A stretch of DNA of 64,000 nucleotides. Source: Pseudomonadota bacterium (GTDB lineage Bacteria > Myxococcota_A > UBA796 > GCA-2862545). The notes beneath the pieces are model-generated. The model saw only the letters and a list, made by a program, of their open reading frames with translations, searched no databases and was not told where the DNA came from. Of this stretch, positions 49,116-57,050 are shown piece by piece. The first letter of the stretch is position 1, and the number at the start of each line of letters is the position of its first letter. The translations under genes were made by a program, and so were the position numbers. The stretch is from NCBI GenBank assembly GCA_023954855.1, contig JAGSGY010000025.1:1-64000 (forward strand), in the 5' to 3' direction.

Positions 49116-49681
49116 GCGCGCTCCGAGAGCTTCGAGGCCAGCAAGGTTGCGAGGTGTGCGCGTCCGCGATGGAGGCGGGACTTGATGGTTCCGATGGCAA
49201 CGCCCTCGGCTTCGGCGAGCTGGCCAAGGCTCAACTCCCCCAGGTGGTGGCCGACCACGACCCGCCGCTGTTCGTCGGAAAGGCGAGTGAGTGCATCATC
49301 CAGAGCGTGTGAGCGCTGGCGCCTGGCCAACGCGTCCTCCGCAGAGGCCAGTGGTGCCGGAATCTCCTCATAGGGAAGCACCACCCCCCTCACCTTGCCG
49401 CGGCGGTGCCGGTCGACAAGGTGGCGGTGCGCGATGGTGCGAATCCAGGTCCCGACAGAGGCCGTGCCCCCGACGTCGAAGCGGTCCAGCGACTTGAACA
49501 CCCGCGCCCAGACCTCCTGAAACGCATCGTCCGGATCGTCGGCAAGCCGCCGGCAGAGCGCGAGTACGCGGGGCCCCTCGCGAAGCACGAGAGCACGCCG
49601 GGCACGGCGATCACCGGCAACGGCGCCGTCGATCAGGGGGTCAGCAGATGGCAGGGGCTTGGTCCTCACAGCTCTACTCAC
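49112..49681 (-). CDS. ECF sigma-70 family RNA polymerase sigma factor
   Basis: 189 residues. Region 2: LADDPDDAFQEVWARVFKSLDRFD; region 4: LSDEQRRVVVGHHLGELSLGQLAEAEGVAIGTIKSRLHRGRAHL. It is co-transcribed with its FecR-like anti-sigma partner, so signals from the periplasm probably release it. GTG 49681 is chosen, though GTG 49669 is also possible. No target promoter can be assigned from this window. Confidence 0.9.
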   Translation of the reverse strand: MSRAVRTKPLPSADPLIDGAVAGDRRARRALVLREGPRVLALCRRLADDPDDAFQEVWARVFKSLDRFDVGGTASVGTWIRTIAHRHLVDRHRRGKVRGVVLPYEEIPAPLASAEDALARRQRSHALDDALTRLSDEQRRVVVGHHLGELSLGQLAEAEGVAIGTIKSRLHRGRAHLATLLASKLSERA

Positions 49682-49711
49682 GCACCAAAGGCTCCGTGGT
49701 TCCGAAAAAGT

Positions 49712-50260
49712 TCAAGGACTCGTCGGGATGCCCGAGCTCACCATCTCCATCACCCAGATGCCATCCGCCAGCTCAGAGACCATGAGCACAGGCGGCCCCG
49801 GCAGCGAGGGGGCAAAGAAGAAGTAGCTGGTCTCGCCATCGCCCTCGACCGTGTAGCGCGTCGCCGAGAAGGTCCCCGCGGGCACAGTCACCGAATGACC
49901 AGGCTCGACGGCCGTCGCATCGAGCGGAAAGGATGCATGGGCTTGAAGCTCGGCCCAGGTCGCCTCCCCGATCTCTGCAGGGGTCTCAGCACCCCCCTCA
50001 GGCCAAGCGCGTCCCTCGATCGAAGCGCCTGTCTCGTTCACCGCCGCAAACGTGATGCGCTGCCAGCTCGCTGTGGACTCATCCCGAATGCGGAAGACCA
50101 CCTCTCGCCCTTCAGGTGAGGCGGCGCGAATCTGATCTGGAGTGAACGGGAACGGGACCAACTCCGGCTGGGCCGGCACGTCGTCTACGGGCTGGGTGGA
50201 GACGGTGGGCTTGCTCGCCCCGCACGCGACACCGACGACAGCAAACCACACGACGCGCAT
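49712..50260 (-). CDS. Secreted lipoprotein, hypothetical
   Basis: 182 residues. MRVVWFAVVGVACGASKP is a lipoprotein signal (cleavage before Cys13). The mature part is beta-rich: REVVFRIRDESTASWQRITFAAV, EPGHSVTVPAGTFSATRYTVEGDGETSYFFFAPSLPGPPVLMVS. The pattern resembles DUF3108-like or LolA-like envelope proteins, but I cannot assign a family. ATG 50260 is chosen for the signal; the frame continues upstream to 50383, overlapping alkB's end, without supporting evidence. Confidence 0.6.
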   Translation of the reverse strand: MRVVWFAVVGVACGASKPTVSTQPVDDVPAQPELVPFPFTPDQIRAASPEGREVVFRIRDESTASWQRITFAAVNETGASIEGRAWPEGGAETPAEIGEATWAELQAHASFPLDATAVEPGHSVTVPAGTFSATRYTVEGDGETSYFFFAPSLPGPPVLMVSELADGIWVMEMVSSGIPTSP

Positions 50261-50279
50261 AAAGCCCCCGAGGGGCAGT

Positions 50280-51341
50280 CTACTTTGCCGCGGGAGCCTC
50301 TTGCGGCCGATACGGCCCGAGCTTTCGCGCCCGCAGCTCAGCATCCATTCGCGCAATGACCGGCTTGTCGTAGATGAGCGCACTCATCACCATTCCCCAG
50401 TAGCCAAACGGCATCTTCGGGCTCTCGTCGAAGTGGCGGAGCGACTGATACGGACGCGAGGCATGCGCGTGGTGGTCCGCGTGACGCGAAAGCCCGACGA
50501 GCGTGTAGTAGGTGAACCAGCCCTCCGAGTCCCAGCTATCCAAGGTTCGTACCCGCTTCTCAGCGCGCTGAAGCCCCCAGTGCTCGACGTAGTTCACGCA
50601 CTCGAGAAGAAGTACCGCCCACGCCGCTTGCAGCATCAGCGCAAGCCCCACCCATGGACCGAGCGCGAGCGTCACCAAGCCGAGCACGCCCCACTCAACG
50701 ACCAGGCCGCGAAACACCCGCGAACGCAGCATGCGGCGGTCGAGCAAGCCCATGTTCACGTCCCCCACCCGCTTGGCCTCGAGTCGCCAGGCGCTCTTGA
50801 ACTGCGCAGGTACGGTTCGCAGGATAAAGGCCCATAGACGCTCATTGTGGCGCGCAGTCGCCGGGTCGGCTTCGGTGCCGATGCGCACGTGATGACCGCG
50901 GATATGCTCGGTGTAGAAGTGTTCGTAGAGCACCGTCGACAGCAGGAACCGACCCAGCATGCGCATGCGCTTGTTCCGGCGATGGATGAGCTCGTGGGCC
51001 ACCACGATGGCCGAGTACGCCGAGGAAGAACCCACCAGGAAGGCGGCTGCTAGGAAATCCAGAGGCGTCACCCCGGCCGCAATCATCCGCGTGAACACCA
51101 CCAAGTTGAGCACCTGAATCGCGACGTGACCGTACAGCGCCGCGTCGAAGACCCAGTCCGGAACATTCTCGTGCGGAGGCCTGCGCTCGGGCGACGCCAC
51201 ACGATCGAGGGCGACGGCCACGAAGATCACCGCCACGGAGATCAGCGGCGTCCAGCCGATGTGCGGCCCGGTCGCGACAAAGAGCAGGGTGTAGAGCGGC
51301 AGCCCGAAAGACAGGCCGTGAAGGAGAAATCGCAGTGGCAT
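50280..51341 (-). CDS. AlkB-type membrane alkane/fatty-acid hydroxylase
   Basis: 353 residues with about six hydrophobic segments. All four diiron His motifs of AlkB are present: HELIHR, EHIRGHH, NYVEHWG and LSRHADHH. The usual fused rubredoxin domain is absent. Substrate may be alkane, fatty acid or other terminal methyl group, and electrons would come from a separate rubredoxin. Start ATG 51341 is supported by GAGG 5 bases upstream; the longer frame would translate operator repeats. It is controlled by twin palindromes directly upstream. Confidence 0.88.
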   Translation of the reverse strand: MPLRFLLHGLSFGLPLYTLLFVATGPHIGWTPLISVAVIFVAVALDRVASPERRPPHENVPDWVFDAALYGHVAIQVLNLVVFTRMIAAGVTPLDFLAAAFLVGSSSAYSAIVVAHELIHRRNKRMRMLGRFLLSTVLYEHFYTEHIRGHHVRIGTEADPATARHNERLWAFILRTVPAQFKSAWRLEAKRVGDVNMGLLDRRMLRSRVFRGLVVEWGVLGLVTLALGPWVGLALMLQAAWAVLLLECVNYVEHWGLQRAEKRVRTLDSWDSEGWFTYYTLVGLSRHADHHAHASRPYQSLRHFDESPKMPFGYWGMVMSALIYDKPVIARMDAELRARKLGPYRPQEAPAAK

Positions 51342-51351
51342 GCAGACCTCG

Positions 51352-51412
51352 CATACGGATTCGTATGTGAAGTGTAGCCTGAGCCCTCGCACTTGGCATA
51401 CGCTTTCGTATG
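51352..51412 (-). promoter_or_regulatory. Twin 16-base palindromic operators at the alkB promoter
   Basis: CATACG-N4-CGTATG occurs at 51352-51367 (GATT spacer) and at 51397-51412 (CTTT spacer), in direct repeat 45 bases apart. Reading the minus strand, a TACACT -10 element lies between them, so one operator covers the -35 region and the other covers the transcription start. Confidence 0.75.
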
Positions 51413-51472
51413 TGAATTGGGTCCGCCCGCCCAGATGAGTCCACACGACTGGGTTTTCGCGAAGCGCGCCCG

Positions 51473-52810
51473 CTAGTTCTGACGCGCTTCTCGGGTGCGC
51501 CGCTGAATCGCCTCGGCGTCGAAACCGCCGTCGTCGTCCGAGATCCAGGCGTAGTCGACCTGCTCGCCATCCACGTGGGCGAACTTCGGACGCCAGCCAG
51601 GCGTGCGCGTCCACAGGAACAGCCCGCCCCACATGGTCGCGGCCTCAGCGGCAATGAAGCCCAGGGCGCCGGCGAGAACGGCTTGGGCCACGCCACCGTA
51701 CTGGTTTGAGAGCAGCAGCGCCTGGAAGGCCTCGCGGGCGCCCTCGCCTGCAATGGTCGGCGAGAGCACGGTCGCCAACACCTGAATCGACGATCCGAAG
51801 ACGACCGGCCAGAACTCGAGGGCCACCACGCCGATGGCGAGCCCAGTGAAGTAGTAGACGACGAAGGTCGTGAAGTGGGTCACGAACTTGGCGGCGAGCG
51901 TGGCCATGAGCAAGCCGACCTTGCCGTGGTAGGCGCCGACTGCCCTTGTGAAGTCGTCGGCCAGGCCGAGCACCTTGTTGCTGATCTTCGCGAGTGGGCC
52001 GACCATCAGCAGGTTCAGGATGCGCTTGACCACCCCCATGATGGCGACCAGGAGGACCGGCCAGACCAGGCCGATGACGACCACCGTCGATACGCCACCG
52101 GCGACGAGCAAGATGCCCGCGGCGAGCATGGGGGCCGCATCAGGTGCACCGAGCTTGGCGGTGACCTCGACAATCACCGAGTAGCCAAAGGGCATGGTCA
52201 GCACCATGCCGAGGAACAGCCCCGTGATGCCGATGAACTTCTCGAGGGTCTTCGCCGTAATGACCCGGGTCCACTCGCCTGAGTAGCGACCCGCTTCGTA
52301 CAGCGTGTAGCCGTCGAGGCCGATGGTAGACGGCATGAACGTGCCGATGAACCGGCCGATCAGAAAGGCCGTGAAGATCTTCGACCAGAACGGGAAGCGA
52401 ACCCCCTGGCCCACCAGAAGCAGGTGCCAGGCAAAGGCCGAGGTGATGACGCCGACGAACTTCACGGCCATGGCCACAAGCGCGAAGAACACAAAGGTCT
52501 GTGGGTCGACCTCGGTGATGTACTGCCCGATAGCCTCGTAGAGCGGCAGCTCGGTCTTGACGCCCTCTGGGGTCTCAAAGGCAATCGGATGCCGGAGCAA
52601 GGCCATGATGCCGACGAAGGTAAACGCCACCTTCGCGACCATGTCCGCCCGATTGCGCGCGACCTTCTCAAAGCCGCGGCGGGCCATGAAGTAGAGCACC
52701 GCGGCCGTAGGGAGTAGCGCGATACCGAGCACGCCAATGTGCCCAGTCCACGCCTTGAAACCGAGGGCAGCGAAGACGAGAGCAGATGCAAGTGCGAGTA
52801 GCCAGGACAC
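51473..52810 (-). CDS. Polytopic membrane protein, LPG-synthase transmembrane region / flippase-like
   Basis: 445 residues with eight to ten hydrophobic segments. The glycine- and proline-containing motif FIGTFMPSTIGLDGYTLYEAGRY and the conserved LSPTIAGEGAREAFQALLLSNQYGG block match the AglD/lysyl-phosphatidylglycerol-synthase membrane family (PF03706-like), often annotated as lipid flippase. No soluble synthase domain is attached. GTG 52810 with GGAGG upstream. Its role is to move a lipid-linked molecule or to serve as a partner; unconfirmed. Confidence 0.72.
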   Translation of the reverse strand: MSWLLALASALVFAALGFKAWTGHIGVLGIALLPTAAVLYFMARRGFEKVARNRADMVAKVAFTFVGIMALLRHPIAFETPEGVKTELPLYEAIGQYITEVDPQTFVFFALVAMAVKFVGVITSAFAWHLLLVGQGVRFPFWSKIFTAFLIGRFIGTFMPSTIGLDGYTLYEAGRYSGEWTRVITAKTLEKFIGITGLFLGMVLTMPFGYSVIVEVTAKLGAPDAAPMLAAGILLVAGGVSTVVVIGLVWPVLLVAIMGVVKRILNLLMVGPLAKISNKVLGLADDFTRAVGAYHGKVGLLMATLAAKFVTHFTTFVVYYFTGLAIGVVALEFWPVVFGSSIQVLATVLSPTIAGEGAREAFQALLLSNQYGGVAQAVLAGALGFIAAEAATMWGGLFLWTRTPGWRPKFAHVDGEQVDYAWISDDDGGFDAEAIQRRTREARQN

Positions 52811-52851
52811 CGGGCCTCCATAGGAACGACCGCAGGTAACCTATGGAAACA

Positions 52852-53973
52852 CTAGGGCCGAGCGACCAGCGTCTCGATCAGCACATCCGAGAGGTTCAAC
52901 GCCTCGTCTCCGAAGCTGCCCATGTAGCGGGTGACCTCGTCGAAGAGCGCCTTGAACTCGCCACGGTCCCCGCCGGCCACGGCCTGCTCGACGGCCTCGG
53001 CGGACTCGCGGAAGATGCGGCGGACCTCGGGTCCCTGGGGGTTGCTCATCTCGATGGAGGCGTACAGGTCGGCGTCTTGAGCGAACAGACGGCCCACCAC
53101 CGCGAGCTCGAGCCGGTAGATCGGAGAGGTGAAAGCGAGCGTGTCGCGAATCGAGACGCCACTGCGCCGCAGCGCCTCGCCCATCGCGAGCGTTCGGTAG
53201 TGCACGAGCACCTGGACGATGGCCATCATGCGGTCGTGGACTTCAGGGGCCGCATGAACCAACTCTGCGCCCATGCGGCCGAGCTCGGTGAGGAGGGCAT
53301 CGACCTTGGCTCCCGGCCGAACCGCGCACGCGACGATCTTCTGGCGTCTGAGGGTGGTGACCGTCGGGCCGAACATCGGGTGAAGGCCGACAACCTCGCA
53401 GCGCGCGTGCTCAGCGAAGACGGCACAGATCTCCTGCTTGAGCGAGTTCACGTCGCAGAGCAGGCGGTCTTCGGGAATGAGCGGTGCCCAGAGTCGAGCC
53501 GTCTCAGCAGCGCGATGCATCGACACCGAGAGCATGACCACCTCGGCCGTCGCGATGGCCTGCTCGGGCGTTCGTGGGTCATCGAGGTCGTAGCTGTCGA
53601 CCTCGTGGCCGCGTGAAGCGAGGAGCCGTCCTAGCAAGACACCCATCTCACCGGCGCCGCCGACAATAAGGAAGCGCCTGCGCTCCGACTCCGGCGCCAC
53701 AGCCCCGGCCACCACCTGCTGGGCATCGTGGGACGCCTCGACCAAGGCGTGCAGCAGCTTCTCGCCAAGGGCGGGAGGGAGTCCTACGGCTTCGGCGTTC
53801 TTGCGCGCCCGCTCGAGTACAGCACGCTCACGGTCACGGTGAAACAGCGGTGCATCCGTCCCCTTCTTGACCTCGCCGATGGCCTTGACGATGTCCATGC
53901 GCCGGCGCGCGGTCGCCAGGAGCTCGCGGTCAAGCGCATCGAGTTCTTCGCGGAGGGACTCGAGTTCCTTCAC
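52852..53973 (-). CDS. tyrA: Bifunctional chorismate mutase / prephenate dehydrogenase TyrA
   Basis: 373 residues. N-terminal AroQ-type chorismate mutase (ELESLREELDALDRELLATARRRMDIVKAIGEVKK, residues 1-85), then prephenate dehydrogenase: Rossmann GxGxxG variant FLIVGGAGEMGVLLGRLLA, and catalytic DVNSLKQ and GLHPMFGP with the His-Pro. This is the enteric-type fusion that feeds tyrosine. Start at 53973 overlaps the ferritin-like gene stop by 4 bases. Confidence 0.93.
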   Translation of the reverse strand: MKELESLREELDALDRELLATARRRMDIVKAIGEVKKGTDAPLFHRDRERAVLERARKNAEAVGLPPALGEKLLHALVEASHDAQQVVAGAVAPESERRRFLIVGGAGEMGVLLGRLLASRGHEVDSYDLDDPRTPEQAIATAEVVMLSVSMHRAAETARLWAPLIPEDRLLCDVNSLKQEICAVFAEHARCEVVGLHPMFGPTVTTLRRQKIVACAVRPGAKVDALLTELGRMGAELVHAAPEVHDRMMAIVQVLVHYRTLAMGEALRRSGVSIRDTLAFTSPIYRLELAVVGRLFAQDADLYASIEMSNPQGPEVRRIFRESAEAVEQAVAGGDRGEFKALFDEVTRYMGSFGDEALNLSDVLIETLVARP

Positions 53974-54641
53974 AGGGCCTCCCAGACAATGCCGCGTCGC
54001 GCGAACCAGGGCGTAATCGTCGACTCTAACGTGTCGTGAAAGACGTCCTTGTAGACGGCTGCCGGGATCAGGCCCATGCTGCGCTCCGTCGCCGTCACCT
54101 CAGGTGCAGCAGGAGGCTCGCCGTAGGCCCGTCGGTAGCCTTGAATGAAGCGTGGAAGTCGAGCGGCGGCGCGGTCGCGAACCCCGTGCTCGTCGATGGC
54201 CAGCAGCACATCGAGCATGTCCCACCCAAACTGACGATGAACCGTCTCGTCGCGCAGCACCCGGGTGATCATCGGCTCCACCGCCGGGTGCGAGCAGCCC
54301 TCGCGCATTGCGGCGAAGAGCGGCACGGCGAAGGTCTCGCCCAGGCAAAAGCTCTGCACGATGGCGTCGACCAGTCCCGCGAGCACGCCGTCCTCGTCGG
54401 TCGAAGGCTGGAGCTGCGCCACGTCGAGCATCGGTGGCTCGTCGGGGCCGCCCAGCGCCACGAGGCAGGCATGCGACAGCTCCGCATGGTCGAGCTCATC
54501 GGCGACGATGCGCTGCCCCTTGTCGAGCAGCTCACGGGGGATACCGACGGCGATCGAGCGGTGAAGGACGCCAGCCGTGATGGCGGCAGAGCGGTACTCG
54601 GCACGAACCCGATTCTGCCACTCCGCGAAGACCCGCTTCAC
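53970..54641 (-). CDS. Ferritin-like (diiron-type) protein
   Basis: 223 residues, all helical. Two ExxH-type pairs are visible in VADELDHAELSHACL (about residue 48) and LRDETVHRQFGWDML (about 133), with GETFAVPLF between them, as in ferritin-like or PABA-oxygenase-like folds. No oxygenase or ferritin signature can be named. It overlaps both tyrA and the following lipoprotein gene, so its role may be coupled to theirs. Metal binding is inferred from the motif. Confidence 0.65.
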   Translation of the reverse strand: MKRVFAEWQNRVRAEYRSAAITAGVLHRSIAVGIPRELLDKGQRIVADELDHAELSHACLVALGGPDEPPMLDVAQLQPSTDEDGVLAGLVDAIVQSFCLGETFAVPLFAAMREGCSHPAVEPMITRVLRDETVHRQFGWDMLDVLLAIDEHGVRDRAAARLPRFIQGYRRAYGEPPAAPEVTATERSMGLIPAAVYKDVFHDTLESTITPWFARRGIVWEAL

Positions 54642-55099
54642 AGGCCTTCGGGCTTCGGACTGATGGGCTTGCCCACGGGCGCTTCACCCTTGGCATGGGC
54701 CTCGAGAAGCTCGGACGCCCGCGGCTCGGGGCACTGAATGGCCGTGCCACAGTCCGCACCCTCCTCGCACACCTGCACCCGATCGCCGATGACCTCGCCG
54801 GGACGCGGCGGCATCATCGCGCCACGCCAGCCCTTGTAGCAGTCCCCATCCGGAGTCACGAGCAAGAACGGACTCGGTGGATTGGTCGCGCCTTCAGGGT
54901 GACCTGAGGCCACTTCATCCCATGCGGGCAGGTTGCTGTCTGGCGGCGGTGGCGGCGGCGGATTCGCCGTCGGAATCGCCTCGACCTCTTCGACGGGAGC
55001 CGTCACCGGAGGTTCGGCGGGCTCCCCTCCCTTCTTGCAGCCTGCAATCGAGAGAGCCGCACCGGCAATCAGTACGCGGACGACGGGACGCTTGCTCAT
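54638..55099 (-). CDS. Secreted lipoprotein with Pro-rich linker
   Basis: 153 residues. Signal MSKRPVVRVLIAGAALSIAGC is followed by a linker with a run of seven prolines (ANPPPPPPPDSNLPAWDE) and a small Cys-containing domain (TPDGDCYKG, VCEEGADCGTAIQCPEP; four cysteines). Its binding partner is unknown. ATG 55099 is chosen because of the lipobox; the frame extends upstream to 55273. It overlaps the ferritin-like gene by 4 bases. Confidence 0.65.
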   Translation of the reverse strand: MSKRPVVRVLIAGAALSIAGCKKGGEPAEPPVTAPVEEVEAIPTANPPPPPPPDSNLPAWDEVASGHPEGATNPPSPFLLVTPDGDCYKGWRGAMMPPRPGEVIGDRVQVCEEGADCGTAIQCPEPRASELLEAHAKGEAPVGKPISPKPEGL

Positions 55100-55106
55100 C
55101 AGACTC

Positions 55107-56348
55107 CTAGCGGTTGGACCAGTGCAACGCGAGACGCGCCAGCACCTGCTTGGGGAACCCCTCATCCGAGAGCTTTCGGCCATCCCAGCGCTTGACGCTA
55201 CCACCACTCTCGAACCACACCGCGTCTGCGGCGACGGCGAATAGGGTGCCCTCGCAGTCCCTCGGCGCGGCACCGGTCACTGCCTCGCAGATGGAGGCGA
55301 CGTTGCTCGAGCGTGCGGGAACCTGCCCCGTGCTGCCGTCCATGCAGGTTCCGGCGACACTAGGGTAGCGGTGAAGCGCGAGGACTTCGCCATACGGCTG
55401 ACCCCAGCCCACCGCGAGCACTTTGGCGTTGGGTCGGTCGAGGTCGGGAAAGCCCCAGATCGAGTACTTGCGCCCGTTCGGAAGCTGAAGCACCGCCTGC
55501 TGCCCCGCCTGGTGAAGCACCTGCACGAACGGCGCGATGCTCTCGAGGTGAGCGGGCAGGTCGTAGCGCTTGTGGCGAGTCACAAAACCGCCCTGATTCG
55601 CAATCCACCGCTGCCAAGGACCTTGTTCGCTGACGGCGCGAACCTCGGGGGCCGGCTGGGCCGCGGAGAGCTCGATGCCCTGCGTGGCCTGTGGCTCATC
55701 GCGGTGCTCGACGAATGCCTCGCGGTCGTCGTCATCTGCGGCACCGCCGAAGGTCTCTTCGTCGTGGATCGGGTAGTGGTCCTCATCGAAGTCGTGAGAC
55801 AGGTCGACGTCGACGGAGGGAGGACTCGGCAGCGGGTCCGCGCCCTCTTTCGCAAGCTGGTGGCAGATGTGCGAGAGCTCCGGCAACACGAGCTTGGTCA
55901 TCGCGAGCTTGCAAGCGTTTGCGGAGCCCGGGAGCGCGAAGACCACGAGCGGTCCAGCCACACCCGCGATGGCGCGCGAGAGCATGGCGGCGGCGCCGAT
56001 CTCTTCGTAGGAGAGCATGCGGAACAGCTCCCCGAAGCCAGGAAGCTCCCGGGTCAGCAGTGGCCCGACGGCCTCGACGGTGACATCGCGCCGCGACACG
56101 CCCGTGCCCCCGGTGATCAGCAGCGCTCGCGTGCGCCCATCCGAGGCATAGGCGCGGACTGCGGATTCGATGGCCCCGATGTCGTCGTCGACGATCTCGA
56201 CGGAGAGCACGGCATGCCCGGCCTCACCCAGTGCGGAGGCCAGGAACTTGCCGCTTGTGTCTGTCGCTTCCGTTCGCGTGCTGCTGACCACGAGGACGCG
56301 TGCGGTGACCGGAGCCTTGCCTTCTTCTCGATGCTCATGAGCACCCAT
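55107..56348 (-). CDS. MoaB/Mog-type molybdopterin-binding domain fused to an unknown C-terminal domain
   Basis: 413 residues. The first 170 are a clear MoaB: ARVLVVSSTRTEATDTSG, LLITGGTGVSRRDVTVEAVGPLL, FGELFRMLSYEEIGAAAMLSRAIAG, FALPGSANACKLAM. The remaining 240 are not molybdopterin-type; after an acidic linker they have WGFPDLDRPNAKVLAVGWGQPYG and ICEAVTGAAPRDCEGTLFAVAADAVWFES, with two Cys. This domain is unrecognised. ATG 56348 is supported by GGGAGG and 6 bases spacing. It sits just before mobA and moeA. Confidence 0.8.
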   Translation of the reverse strand: MGAHEHREEGKAPVTARVLVVSSTRTEATDTSGKFLASALGEAGHAVLSVEIVDDDIGAIESAVRAYASDGRTRALLITGGTGVSRRDVTVEAVGPLLTRELPGFGELFRMLSYEEIGAAAMLSRAIAGVAGPLVVFALPGSANACKLAMTKLVLPELSHICHQLAKEGADPLPSPPSVDVDLSHDFDEDHYPIHDEETFGGAADDDDREAFVEHRDEPQATQGIELSAAQPAPEVRAVSEQGPWQRWIANQGGFVTRHKRYDLPAHLESIAPFVQVLHQAGQQAVLQLPNGRKYSIWGFPDLDRPNAKVLAVGWGQPYGEVLALHRYPSVAGTCMDGSTGQVPARSSNVASICEAVTGAAPRDCEGTLFAVAADAVWFESGGSVKRWDGRKLSDEGFPKQVLARLALHWSNR

Positions 56349-56420
56349 GAATTCCCTCCCGGTGCGGCAGGATCTGATCGGGGAGCGTCGCGTGCAAGCG
56401 ACATCGTCGAGGCGCCGCAA

Positions 56421-57050
56421 CTACGGCAGCAAGCACCCATGCGCGGCAAGGCGAGAGCGCTCTCCTTCCGCGGCGCGTTCTGCTGCCTCTCCAGCTAGGC
56501 CGAGCGTGGAGACCAGCGTATCGAGCGGGTGTTCGACGCCGAGCTCCGACCACCGATTGGCATTCGCCAGTGCCCCGTGCACGTCCACACGAGGGCGCTG
56601 CTTGGCCCAGCGTCGAAACGAACCGCCCTCGGTCACGACGTCAAACAGGTCTGCGCGATCTTCGGGCGTGAGGTGCGCGAGGATTCCAGGTCCCTCCTCA
56701 CCCCAAGCAACAGCCCGTGGATGGCCGATGACTTTGCGACAAGCGCTACGGTCGAGCTCGAATAGGTCGCAGGCCGCGACGAGGACAGTGTCTCCATGGG
56801 ACGCATCGAGTGCGGTCACAAAGCCGGAGAGCACGTGTCGCGGCAGCGTGGTGTCCTCACGGATCACCGTCGACTGCCAAGGCAACCCATCGGGCGGCCC
56901 CCGACGAATCAGGAACACGCGTTCACAGCCCGCATCGCGCAGCACATCGGCGACGACCTCGGCCATCGGGCGCCCGCGCAGGGGTAGGCGCGCCTTGTCC
57001 ACGCCCATGCGGCTCGAGCGGCCACCGGCGAGGACGAAGCCCTCTACCAC
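56421..57050 (-). CDS. mobA: Molybdenum cofactor guanylyltransferase MobA
   Basis: 209 residues. FVLAGGRSSRMGVDKARLPLRGRPMAEVV is the GTP-binding loop of the MobA family; VAACDLFELDRSACRKVIG and the C-terminal NRWSELGVEHPLDTL segment fit. It adds GMP to the molybdopterin to make the MGD form. It is shorter than MoaB-related proteins and overlaps moeA by 7 bases. Start GTG or ATG at 57050. Confidence 0.85.
   Translation of the reverse strand: MVEGFVLAGGRSSRMGVDKARLPLRGRPMAEVVADVLRDAGCERVFLIRRGPPDGLPWQSTVIREDTTLPRHVLSGFVTALDASHGDTVLVAACDLFELDRSACRKVIGHPRAVAWGEEGPGILAHLTPEDRADLFDVVTEGGSFRRWAKQRPRVDVHGALANANRWSELGVEHPLDTLVSTLGLAGEAAERAAEGERSRLAAHGCLLP

Noticed and set aside
51342-51632. Apparent N-terminal extension of AlkB containing the repeated peptide FTYESVC
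   Set aside because: The repeat is the translation of the twin palindromic operators. The AlkB family start and ribosome-binding site fit ATG 51341, so the extension is non-coding regulatory DNA.
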